The position numbers and the translations under genes were made by a program. From positions 1 to 30,682 of the forward strand of contig CAAEVI010000022.1 in assembly GCA_900759455.1 (NCBI GenBank): a DNA stretch of 30,682 nt, read 5' to 3'. The notes under the pieces were generated by a model. The model saw only the letters and a program-made list of their open reading frames with translations, had not been told where the DNA came from and ran no database searches. Positions 13,556-20,966 of this stretch are shown in pieces. This stretch comes from Erysipelotrichaceae bacterium. Lineage in GTDB: Bacteria > Bacillota_I > Bacilli_A > Erysipelotrichales > Erysipelotrichaceae. Positions within the stretch are counted from its first letter, which is position 1, and each line of letters begins with the position of its first letter.

Positions 13556-14434
13556 TTACGATAAATCTATTGAAAATTTATATGTTTTACTTTTTTTAGG
13601 ATGAAGACACGCAATACCGTCATGATTTTTCCATTCGCCATTATAATTTTTAAATTCAGTATGTCCAATCCATGGTTCTATACAAACAAACTTTAAATCT
13701 TTATCCTTTCGATATGGTGACCAAACAGCTATATTATCAAACTCAGAAAAGTTCACACGTATCTGATGGGAATGATTCAGGGATTTAATAAAAAGATAAT
13801 CTGATTTTGGATGATCGAAAACGAGCGCTTCTTTAAGAAACAGGTCTTTTCGAATAAAGAAGCGTTTTTCGTTTTCAAAAAACGGCAAAGTTTGGTTCAT
13901 TAATTGTCCGCTCTCACAAACGTCATAGACATTTATCGATTCATTTTTTTCAAATTCAATATAATAATCATTCGGATTTTCTTTTTCGAACATGGGAATA
14001 TTAAATCCCGGATGCCCCGCATAAAAATAATACATTTCTGACTCTTCTGATTCATTGGTTATTTGGGCGCTCACTTCAAGCCGATTTGCCTGTAGGGAAT
14101 AAGTTAGTCTGACACTGCAAAGAAATGGAAATATATCTTTATTTTCATTCTTGAATAAAAACGTTACACTGTCTTTTTTTTGCTCCTCGACAGCCAGACG
14201 TGTATAACGAATCAACCCATTAGACTTCATCGTATACTCTCTTCCTTCATGACACATCTTCAATCCATTCAATTTGCCAATGACAGGGAAAACCACAGGA
14301 GAAGAGCTTGACCAGTATTGTGGATCACGCTGCCACAAATACTCTATTTTCTCTTTTTTGTGATAAATAGAACTCATTTGAGCACCAAACTCATCAATCA
14401 TTACACGCAGAATGTCAGTTTCAATACAAATCAT
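13556..14434 (-). CDS. aldose 1-epimerase (mutarotase) family protein, LacX-like
   Basis: A 292-residue galactose-mutarotase-fold protein (aldose 1-epimerase/YihR/LacX group). Seen: GAQMSSIYHKKEKIEYLWQRD near the N-terminus (family G-A-x-L-x-S-I... W-x-x-D), SSPVVFPVIGKL, YAGHPGFNIP with the general-acid-region His, and a C-terminal ICIEPWIGHT with the conserved Glu. The family interconverts anomers of hexoses or hexose phosphates. LacX sits in tagatose-6-phosphate operons, which fits the AgaS neighbour. The start ATG at 14434 follows AGGAGAAGATAAT. Sugar specificity is unknown. Confidence 0.85.
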   Translation of the reverse strand: MICIETDILRVMIDEFGAQMSSIYHKKEKIEYLWQRDPQYWSSSSPVVFPVIGKLNGLKMCHEGREYTMKSNGLIRYTRLAVEEQKKDSVTFLFKNENKDIFPFLCSVRLTYSLQANRLEVSAQITNESEESEMYYFYAGHPGFNIPMFEKENPNDYYIEFEKNESINVYDVCESGQLMNQTLPFFENEKRFFIRKDLFLKEALVFDHPKSDYLFIKSLNHSHQIRVNFSEFDNIAVWSPYRKDKDLKFVCIEPWIGHTEFKNYNGEWKNHDGIACLHPKKSKTYKFSIDLS

Positions 14435-14457
14435 ATTATCTTCTCCTGTCTTTTCAC

Positions 14458-15471
14458 TTAATTTACCTGCACAATTTTCCCGGTTGCCGCTGATTCATGA
14501 ACAGCCTGCGCAATTTTTGTAGCTTCCAGACCATCCATGATAGAAGTTCTGAACTCATTACCGTTCACGATATCTCGGATAAACTCCTGCATTGGTTCCA
14601 AACCGAAACCAGAAGCAAAATTTTCTCCAAAATTCATAAAGATATAATTCGGCAAAGATTCTTTTACGTCTGTATATTGTTTTAATCCTCGATAAGATTC
14701 ATTCTTGAAATATTTTTTGTCAGTCAAAACAATGAGCTGTCCATCATTTGATTTCGGGAAAGTATTCGGCAGAATCCAGCTTGTTTCCACTGTCCAGTTG
14801 CTTCCATCTTTCATAGTTAAAATTGCCTGAATTGTATCCCATGTATCAAATCCTTTTTCCCGTAACACTTTTTTCGTACCTACTGCATAAACATGATCCA
14901 CTTCACTTGATGTCAAGTAGCGAATCAAATCATAACAGTGTACGCCCAAAAACCATGCCGGCGAAGACTGTTCTGTCCATGTAAACCACTTTAAAGGTAC
15001 ATCAATGATATCGTCCAGTGACATATAACCACGAATATATTTTCCTTTGTCTTTTGCAACCTCATCACGGATTGCATTATATGCAGGATCCCAGCGTTTA
15101 TGAAAGTCTAGTGATACTTTAACATTGTGCTGCTTTGCCAGCTCTGCCAGCTCTTCACATTCTTTAACAGATGTTGCCAGCGGCTTTTCAATCAGCAAGT
15201 ACTTAATGCCTGATAAGATCGCATCTTTAACCGGTTCGTAATGATATGGATCCGGTGTAGCAACACTTACTGCATCCAGTTCTTCCGCTGCCAGCATTTC
15301 TTTCACACTGGCATATCCTGCAATACCGAATTTTGCTGCAGTCTCCTCTCTTCGCTTCGCATTCAAATCGCAAAATACAACTTTCTCTACATTTGGATCA
15401 CACACGTATGTATGGATATGATAATTACCATAAATACCCGCTCCAACAACTCCTACTCTTACTTTATTCAT
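14458..15471 (-). CDS. Gfo/Idh/MocA-family NAD(P)-dependent oxidoreductase
   Basis: A 337-residue sugar dehydrogenase-type protein. A Rossmann nucleotide fold opens the protein (GVVGAGIYG, residues 7-15), VATPDPYHYE follows, and the catalytic EKP is at 95-97 with the conserved Lys96. The substrate-binding domain shows LDFHKRWDP and GVHCYDLIRYL, matching the family's H-x-x-D-L-x-R/x-x-L active-site helix. Members oxidise or reduce ring carbons of sugars, inositols or sugar acids. I use the ATG at 15471, downstream of AAGACGGGTGA; a GTG nine bases earlier is possible. It sits between EIIC and the epimerase with short gaps, so it should act on the imported sugar or its phosphate. Its presence is not explained by a plain AgaS/tagatose route. 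Confidence 0.88.
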   Translation of the reverse strand: MNKVRVGVVGAGIYGNYHIHTYVCDPNVEKVVFCDLNAKRREETAAKFGIAGYASVKEMLAAEELDAVSVATPDPYHYEPVKDAILSGIKYLLIEKPLATSVKECEELAELAKQHNVKVSLDFHKRWDPAYNAIRDEVAKDKGKYIRGYMSLDDIIDVPLKWFTWTEQSSPAWFLGVHCYDLIRYLTSSEVDHVYAVGTKKVLREKGFDTWDTIQAILTMKDGSNWTVETSWILPNTFPKSNDGQLIVLTDKKYFKNESYRGLKQYTDVKESLPNYIFMNFGENFASGFGLEPMQEFIRDIVNGNEFRTSIMDGLEATKIAQAVHESAATGKIVQVN

Positions 15472-15493
15472 ATTTTTCACCCGTCTTCTCTTT

Positions 15494-16897
15494 CTATGCT
15501 GACTCCGTTCCTATCTCAGCTTCAAATTTTTCATCTTCTTTTGCATAATACGCTTCAAGCTTCTTTCCACCGAAAATAACAAGAATATCAATCACAACTA
15601 GAATCACAGCTCCTGCTACCGGTACTTCTGCCAATAACGTTGGAATCAAAATAAACAGATTACCCAAAGCCATCGTAGTTGCCTGCTGACCGGAAGCTAC
15701 TAGATCAAGTCCGGCATTTGCTGCCAGCTGAGTAAACATCGGTGCCGCCCAGCTGGATACCCACAATACAATTGGAATAAAGATCAAACTGGAAATAATT
15801 GTTCTGCGTTTGTTTGCACGATGCACAATTGTCGCGAAGCATACATAGAATGCCGCAAAAGGAAGTTCACCCAAAGGCAGGGTTGTATTACCAGGTAAGA
15901 TGGCCGCAACAATCAAGAAAACCGGAATCATCAAAAACCCTACTGAAATTGTAACTGGATGTCCGATTGTAACTGCGGAATCGAGTCCAATATACAAATT
16001 CCGATCTGCAAAATGCTTCGTGAAAAAATTCTTTGCCTGATTTGAAATAGGAATCAAACCGTTAACCAACATTTTAACCACAGTAGGGAACAATTCCATT
16101 ATGGCTGCAGTTTTGATTGTTACATCTGCAATGCCCTTGAAATCATAACCTGCCACAACTCCGAAAAAGATACCCATGATCAATCCAAGATAGATTCTGT
16201 CGCCGAAAATCACGCCAATATAATGACCGATCCCCTTTTTCTCTTCTCCCACATTTTCCTCATCGATCTTACGGTGGGCTAAAAAAGGAATATGATCGTA
16301 AATTTTATCCAGAACCAGGAACAACGGTGCACTGGCTGCCGCAAAACCATGTGGAATAGAAATCGCTTCAATACCGATAATTTCCTGTGTTCGATGTGCC
16401 ATAATATCTGCCACTTTCAAACCAAGTATCGCATGAGTCACACCAGCCAGAATGCCAAGCCAGAAACTTCCCGTCAGCAAATTAACGAAACCTGCCGTTA
16501 TGGCAAAATACCAGAAATTATAAATATCTACATTTACTGTATTCGTAAGTTTTAATGCCACTAAGATAATATTGACTGCTATAACCGTTACAATTAACGT
16601 TGCAGCTATCAATCCGCCAAAACCTACTGCAGCTGCAGGTGAACCGCCGACGTCTATGCTGATTAAATTGAGATTCAGTTTATCAATAACTTCATTGATA
16701 ACAGGGCCAAGTGATCCCGATGTCAATGTCGAAACAATGCTGACTCCGACCAGACCAATACCGACTGTGGCACCGGCTTTAATTGCTTTTGACGGCTTCA
16801 GCCCAAATAATAAGCCGATGACACACATCAGGATCGGTACGAAAATATAACTTCCTAAATTAACGATATAAGCAATAATATCCATTACAATCTGCAT
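15494..16897 (-). CDS. PTS EIIC component, galactitol (GatC/SgcC) type
   Basis: A 467-residue integral membrane permease of the Gat family of PTS EIIC proteins, which translocates and helps phosphorylate the substrate. About ten hydrophobic segments are visible. Family features include LGSYIFVPILMCVIGLLFG near the N-terminus, an early GGSPAAAVGFGG loop, IPHGFAAASAPLF, and ADRNLYIGLDSAVTIGHPV. The family's GHP-containing loop near residue 320 is preserved. The ATG at 16897 follows AAGAGGTG with 6 bases between; an in-frame GTG at 16906 lies inside the ribosome binding site. It is immediately downstream of the EIIB gene. Despite the family name, relatives transport various polyols, pentoses and hexoses, so the substrate is open. 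Confidence 0.9.
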   Translation of the reverse strand: MQIVMDIIAYIVNLGSYIFVPILMCVIGLLFGLKPSKAIKAGATVGIGLVGVSIVSTLTSGSLGPVINEVIDKLNLNLISIDVGGSPAAAVGFGGLIAATLIVTVIAVNIILVALKLTNTVNVDIYNFWYFAITAGFVNLLTGSFWLGILAGVTHAILGLKVADIMAHRTQEIIGIEAISIPHGFAAASAPLFLVLDKIYDHIPFLAHRKIDEENVGEEKKGIGHYIGVIFGDRIYLGLIMGIFFGVVAGYDFKGIADVTIKTAAIMELFPTVVKMLVNGLIPISNQAKNFFTKHFADRNLYIGLDSAVTIGHPVTISVGFLMIPVFLIVAAILPGNTTLPLGELPFAAFYVCFATIVHRANKRRTIISSLIFIPIVLWVSSWAAPMFTQLAANAGLDLVASGQQATTMALGNLFILIPTLLAEVPVAGAVILVVIDILVIFGGKKLEAYYAKEDEKFEAEIGTESA

Positions 16898-16914
16898 TAT
16901 TTTCACCTCTTCAT

Positions 16915-17193
16915 TTATGCCTTCAGAATATCTAGTATCTGAGCAGTAACTGAATCTTCATTAAGTCCTGTCAGATAAGCGCTTCCTGTAATCACAGGGG
17001 CTCTGTATTTTTTTCTTACTTTCATCGTCGTAATGATCAAATCCGCTTCTTCATCATAATTTTCCACTTCATTCAATGTACATTGAATCGTCTTAAAAAC
17101 AATCCCATTTGCTTTTAACAGTGTCTCCACTTTATCTTTTACCATGCTGGATGTTGCCAATCCGGCTCCGCATGCAATAACTACTTTTTTCAT
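16915..17193 (-). CDS. PTS EIIB component, galactitol type
   Basis: A 92-residue stand-alone EIIB. The phosphorylated Cys8 lies in VVIACGAGLATSSMV, the family phosphate-binding loop C-G-x-G-x-A-T-S. It accepts phosphate from EIIA and passes it to the sugar during EIIC transport. Its ATG overlaps the EIIA stop by 4 bases, so translation is coupled, and it lies just upstream of EIIC. Length is normal for GatB-like proteins. Confidence 0.93.
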   Translation of the reverse strand: MKKVVIACGAGLATSSMVKDKVETLLKANGIVFKTIQCTLNEVENYDEEADLIITTMKVRKKYRAPVITGSAYLTGLNEDSVTAQILDILKA

Positions 17194-17663
17194 ACCTTTC
17201 TCCTTAAGAATTCATTTAATTCTTCACAAATCTCTTCTTTTGAAATACCCGATTTCATCTTTTCCAGCAGTTCTTTTGACTTAAATACATTCATTAGTAC
17301 TTTCAACATCTCCAACTGTTCTTTTGCTCCATTGATGGCAAGTAGGAAAATGATTTCCACAGATACTTCCTCATCTATGTTTTCCATGTTGTAAAATGGG
17401 ATACTTTGTTCCAGAACTCCTATCACCACATGTGTCCCTTTTACACTCGGATCAAAAGCATGCGGCATTGCAATTACTGCGCCGGGTGTTACTAAACCGG
17501 TAGGATATTCCTTTTCCCGTTCGAGCACTGCACTTCCATAACTTTCAGATACCCATTGTTTTTCAATTAACGGTCTGATTAACTGTTTGACTGCATCCGC
17601 TTTATCAGATGCTTTTAAACACGGTTCGATTAAATCCGAAGTGAAATGAAACATTTTTTCCAT
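17190..17663 (-). CDS. PTS EIIA component (mannitol/fructose-type domain), first partner of EIIB
   Basis: A 157-residue EIIA-2 domain protein. The phosphorylated His68 is in GAVIAMPHAFDP, preceded by ER-EYPTGL (family R-E-x-x-x-S/P-T-G-I). I start at the ATG 17663 after AGAGAGTGATCAGC; an upstream in-frame ATG at 17723 lies inside the preceding gene and lacks a site. It overlaps EIIB by 4 bases. A second EIIA precedes it, so this system has two soluble EIIA proteins. Confidence 0.9.
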   Translation of the reverse strand: MEKMFHFTSDLIEPCLKASDKADAVKQLIRPLIEKQWVSESYGSAVLEREKEYPTGLVTPGAVIAMPHAFDPSVKGTHVVIGVLEQSIPFYNMENIDEEVSVEIIFLLAINGAKEQLEMLKVLMNVFKSKELLEKMKSGISKEEICEELNEFLRRKV

Positions 17664-17679
17664 GCTGATCACTCTCTTT

Positions 17680-18114
17680 CTATCCTTGAAATGCACGAAG
17701 CATTTCTCTCTCACTGTCTGCATTCATAATGTTCTGCAGTTTTTCCTCTGAACTTAAGATATGTGCGAAAAATTTTAAAAACTCCAAATGAGTCAGAGAA
17801 TCTTTAGCTGCCAAAACAATAACCAATCGAACCGCAACACTTGATTCTTTATAAAACAACGGTCTTTTTACAAGTAACATCGAAAATCCCGAATGAATTA
17901 CCCCCTGTTCCGGTCTGGCATGAGGAAGAATAACATAAGGAGATACAATAAAGTTACGTCCATATCTGTTAAAATTCTGTATTACCGCATTTGTGTAGTT
18001 GTCGTTTGTATATCCGTTCTCGTGTAATAATTCTGTTGCTTTTTGGATTCCTTCATGCAGTGAAGACAATTCATCAACAACATTGAAATTTCTGACATCA
18101 ACATATTTGTTCAT
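17680..18114 (-). CDS. second PTS EIIA-like protein
   Basis: A 144-residue EIIA-2 domain protein and first gene after the intergenic terminator. His65 in SPYVILPHARPEQGV is the likely phosphorylation site (family P-H-x-x-P/x). It is only distantly similar to the neighbouring EIIA and lacks the N-terminal R-E-x-x-x-x-T-G block. It resembles the UlaC/SgcA-type stand-alone EIIA proteins. It could be the main phosphodonor to EIIB or a regulatory phosphodonor for the PRD protein. The ATG at 18114 follows AGGTGGTGAATGAAAA. Confidence 0.88.
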   Translation of the reverse strand: MNKYVDVRNFNVVDELSSLHEGIQKATELLHENGYTNDNYTNAVIQNFNRYGRNFIVSPYVILPHARPEQGVIHSGFSMLLVKRPLFYKESSVAVRLVIVLAAKDSLTHLEFLKFFAHILSSEEKLQNIMNADSEREMLRAFQG

Positions 18115-18150
18115 TTTTCATTCACCACCTGCTTTCATCCTTGATAGAAA

Positions 18151-18169
18151 TGCATTTCTTTACAATGCA
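18151..18169. promoter_or_regulatory. inverted repeat upstream of the PTS genes, possible activator site
   Basis: TGCATT and AATGCA are separated by 7 bases, about 40 bases before the first EIIA ATG. An extended -10-like TGA-TATATT lies on the minus strand just upstream (near 18170-18175). The PRD regulator is the obvious candidate binder, but nothing in the sequence proves it. Confidence 0.35.
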
Positions 18170-18190
18170 AATATATCATTCGAGTCTAAT

Positions 18191-18240
18191 GAAAAGAAGT
18201 CCAAGAGAATTAAACTTAAAAGTGCAATTCTTTGGACTTC
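18191..18240 (-). terminator. intrinsic terminator after the PRD regulator gene
   Basis: On the minus strand GAAGTCCAA-AGAATT pairs with AATTCT-C-TTGGACTTC (15 bp with one bulged base) around a 14-base loop and is followed by TTTT. It separates the DUF3284/regulator transcript from the PTS/catabolic genes. The T run is short, so read-through is plausible. Confidence 0.65.
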
Positions 18241-18263
18241 CTTTCTCTGCCATCCGGCTGTTT

Positions 18264-20285
18264 TCACTTCAGTGACTCTTTTATATAATCAATGATCAGA
18301 GAACTGCTTGAGGCAATCAGTATTTTATTCAAGATATCTTTTTGTTTTGAAAATTCCATGATGTCACGCAAAAGATGCAAATGTTTATCCTGATCCGGAT
18401 TGGACAGAACGAATAAAAATTGTACTTCAGTATTTCCGTCAAACAAAATCTTTGTTTTATTCACGAGTAAAGAAAGGCCAAGCAAATTTGCTCCGTCTGT
18501 AGACTTACTATGTGCAATTGCCACGCCATTTTGCAAAACAATATACGGACCGTAATCTTCTACCAATTGAATCATGGAATCGACATATTCCCTGCGAATA
18601 ACATTTCTTGCTAACAACGGCTGACTGGCTGTGCGGATAGCTTCTCTCCACGTAAGATTCTCATTTACAACCAAAATATCTACTTTATTCAAAATTTCAA
18701 ATATCCTGTAGGAGCTGCGTTCATTAATTTCCACGAATGAATTTCCTCCTTGTATATATTGATATACGTCCTGTTTTAAGGAATTCATATTTTCCTTTGA
18801 AACATATTTAGAAACAATGTTAAAAAAACCATCCAGCCCCTTTTCATCTGCCTGATAAGTAACATAATTTAATGCCATCATAGAAGCTATTCTTGTTTTA
18901 TCTTCTTTTGAAAGAATAGAATGAACCTTAATCCATGGAATGGTCGATTGAACATCTATGGTCGAAACAATAAAGTCAACATCTTCATATTCATGTATCT
19001 CATCTGCTGAAACAGAAGCAACAACCTTTACGTTGGCATATAGATTTTCGATCTCCCGTTTTAAAAGTGTAGATGTGGAAATACCACTGGGACAGACCAC
19101 AAGAACCTTTATTTGCCGATAAAGCTTTGTAAACCCGTTTTTAATATGCCCGCCAAAGTGAATGGTAATATAAACAATCTCACTCTCTGTAAGCGGAAAT
19201 AAAAAATAATCTTCCAATTCATAACAAAGAGATTTTACCAATTCATAGAGATCTTTATAATTGGATTCCACATCATCGATCAGAGAATTCATCGTTTGAA
19301 TCGATAATGAGTGATAATAAAGAGAAAGTTTAAAATGAAGATAAAGGGAATTAATCAAATCACTCTTGTCTTCCAAGGTCAGACAAGAGATTCTTTCAAA
19401 TTGTTCAACAAGCATTTGTGATAGTTCAAATAACTGTATATCATTTTCATTTTCATGCAGACGAAGTGCTTTTCCGGCTTTGCTACCCAACAAGTAGACC
19501 GCAAGATATAAACGCTCATGCACATTAAAATCCTGAAAGCAACGATCAATCAGCTGAAGCTCTCTGGTGGATCCCAAATCTTTTAACTCAAGCAAAGAGA
19601 AATCAAATTTTTCATAGGTATGATGAACAATGGACAACAGGCAGGATATGACTAGCAGTGATTCATCCTTATACTCATTTCCTAATTCTGAAGAAATTTT
19701 CAATAACCGTTTATAAAAGATTTCCACTTCTGATACATTCAGAAAGTGAAGATCCTGATAGTGATAATGTCGTAATAAAGATTCGAGGTAATACATCAAG
19801 ACCGCATGATTATTAACAATACTGCCACGAATAATATAACCTTCTTTTGGGTCAGATTCTAATATCAGATTATGCTTATCCAGTTCTTCCTTTACCTTTT
19901 TTAAATCCGAGAATACGGAGTTGCGAGATATGCCAAACAATTTCATAATGTCATCCACACGAACCACATGTTTCGGATACAACAGCCAGCATATTAAATA
20001 ATAAACACGATCTGCTGATTTCATCATGTCCAACGAGCATTCATTTTCCAATACAATTGATACTTTCTTCTTCTGTTCCTCGCTTAAATAGTACCCAGAT
20101 CCTCTTTTGTTATTTACCGGATCAATTCCTGAGCTATAAAAAAAATCATTCAATTTGTTTACCAGATAATATACCGTACGGCGGCTGATCCCCAATTCAT
20201 TTTGAATCTCAGCAATAGAAATACAATGTTCACTTTGCATCAGCAAAGATAACAGCTCATTAGTTTTCGATTCAATATTAGGCAT
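18264..20285 (-). CDS. PRD-domain transcriptional regulator with EIIB- and EIIA-like domains (MtlR/LicR-type)
   Basis: A 673-residue multidomain PTS regulator. Domains in order: winged helix HTH_11 (about 8-60, with SIAEIQNELGISRRTVYYLVNKL), a second HTH (about 108-150, FGISRNSVFSDLKKVKEEL), two PRDs (about 185-285 and 295-390), a GatB-like EIIB domain (about 392-485, Cys398 in VVCPSGIS) and an EIIA-2 domain (about 525-673, His592 in GVAIAHSKS). PRD2 keeps His376 and His380 in ITIHFGGHI. The usual PRD1 helix His reads AVYLLG here and looks lost. Such proteins are DNA-binding activators whose activity is set by HPr and EII phosphorylation; the HTH domains argue against BglG-type RNA antitermination. 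The ATG at 20285 follows GAGGAAAAG and overlaps the DUF3284 gene by 8 bases. It likely activates the downstream PTS genes. Confidence 0.92.
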   Translation of the reverse strand: MPNIESKTNELLSLLMQSEHCISIAEIQNELGISRRTVYYLVNKLNDFFYSSGIDPVNNKRGSGYYLSEEQKKKVSIVLENECSLDMMKSADRVYYLICWLLYPKHVVRVDDIMKLFGISRNSVFSDLKKVKEELDKHNLILESDPKEGYIIRGSIVNNHAVLMYYLESLLRHYHYQDLHFLNVSEVEIFYKRLLKISSELGNEYKDESLLVISCLLSIVHHTYEKFDFSLLELKDLGSTRELQLIDRCFQDFNVHERLYLAVYLLGSKAGKALRLHENENDIQLFELSQMLVEQFERISCLTLEDKSDLINSLYLHFKLSLYYHSLSIQTMNSLIDDVESNYKDLYELVKSLCYELEDYFLFPLTESEIVYITIHFGGHIKNGFTKLYRQIKVLVVCPSGISTSTLLKREIENLYANVKVVASVSADEIHEYEDVDFIVSTIDVQSTIPWIKVHSILSKEDKTRIASMMALNYVTYQADEKGLDGFFNIVSKYVSKENMNSLKQDVYQYIQGGNSFVEINERSSYRIFEILNKVDILVVNENLTWREAIRTASQPLLARNVIRREYVDSMIQLVEDYGPYIVLQNGVAIAHSKSTDGANLLGLSLLVNKTKILFDGNTEVQFLFVLSNPDQDKHLHLLRDIMEFSKQKDILNKILIASSSSLIIDYIKESLK

Positions 20286-20715
20286 TTTTTCTTTTCCTCA
20301 ATATTTCTTTTTCAATAGTCGAAAGGAGTCTCTCGAATTTTTTTATCGTGCGTTTTTTCTGAAATTCCTCTGGATTCAAAAGACTGTTTTGATTCATCTC
20401 ATATCGTTCACTGTATTCGATCACGATAGAATCATCTTTTTCTTGCAGTAGCGTGTAAGTCACCAAAGTAGTGTCAACATCACTGGTAAAGCGAACTGAA
20501 TATAATTGGTTCGGAATAAAATTAATGACTTTGATTGCTACATCATTTTGTCTTAGACCCCTTCCTTTCATTTTTTTCTTGTACTTCAATCCTGGTTTTA
20601 TTTGGCTCACATGAATTGTCTTATTAGTATTACGTTTGTAATCAACCATGACAGCTATCGCAATTTCATCAAAAAATTCTTTACCTGTCACATGCAGTTC
20701 TTTTTCTACTTTCAT
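20278..20715 (-). CDS. DUF3284-family protein
   Basis: A 145-residue soluble protein resembling DUF3284 (PF11687), a family commonly encoded in Firmicute PTS operons with no known function. The N-terminal LHVTGKEFFDEI, then a PGLKYKKKM strand, a strand-rich middle (YSVRFTSDVDTTLVTYTL, IVIEYSERYE) and a C-terminal charged helix suggest a START/Bet v1-like fold; that fold is my inference. The ATG at 20715 follows a strong GAGGAGGTATAAG; upstream in-frame starts extend into AT-rich leader. The 3' end overlaps the PRD regulator by 8 bases, so the two are co-translated. I could not identify a clear promoter in the AT-rich 60 bases upstream. Confidence 0.75.
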   Translation of the reverse strand: MKVEKELHVTGKEFFDEIAIAVMVDYKRNTNKTIHVSQIKPGLKYKKKMKGRGLRQNDVAIKVINFIPNQLYSVRFTSDVDTTLVTYTLLQEKDDSIVIEYSERYEMNQNSLLNPEEFQKKRTIKKFERLLSTIEKEILRKRKNA

Positions 20716-20813
20716 CTTATACCTCCTCATTACGTAATATAAAAATAAAATAAAACATAAATAGTTAAAAATATATTCATAGCCTGCTCTCTGCATGGCA
20801 GAACAGGATAAAT

Positions 20814-20850
20814 AAAAACGTATCTGTCACAATGACGAAGATACGTTTTT
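20814..20850. terminator. intrinsic terminator between the surface-protein gene and the DUF3284 operon
   Basis: AAAAACGTATCT and AGATACGTTTTT form a 12-bp stem with an inner TGTCA/TGACG pairing. T tracts occur on both strands. It lies about 110 bases after the surface-protein stop and just upstream of the DUF3284 leader. Confidence 0.75.
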
Positions 20851-20861
20851 ACTTTTTACGA

Positions 20862-20904
20862 CATGAAGAATGAATGGCTCGATATCCGTCATTCATTCTT
20901 CATG
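20862..20904. repeat. perfect 15-bp inverted repeat
   Basis: CATGAAGAATGAATG and CATTCATTCTTCATG are separated by 13 bases. There is no T tract next to it, so it is not a classic terminator. It could be an operator, an mRNA 3'-end stabilising hairpin or a small mobile relic. Confidence 0.6.
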
Positions 20905-20935
20905 CTTCCATCCATGTGCTATCGATGTGAAGGAC

Positions 20936-20966
20936 AATGATGACATTGATCGTTCAATGCATCATT
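20936..20966. repeat. hairpin overlapping the surface-protein stop codon
   Basis: AATGATG-A-CATTGA / TCAATG-CATCATT pair with a single bulged A and a TCGT loop. It covers the stop codon (20962-20964) of the surface protein and lacks a T run. Confidence 0.5.

Noticed and set aside
18191..18240. BglG-type RAT antiterminator site
   Set aside because: The nearby regulator has two DNA-binding HTH domains and no CAT RNA-binding domain, so a plain terminator is more likely.
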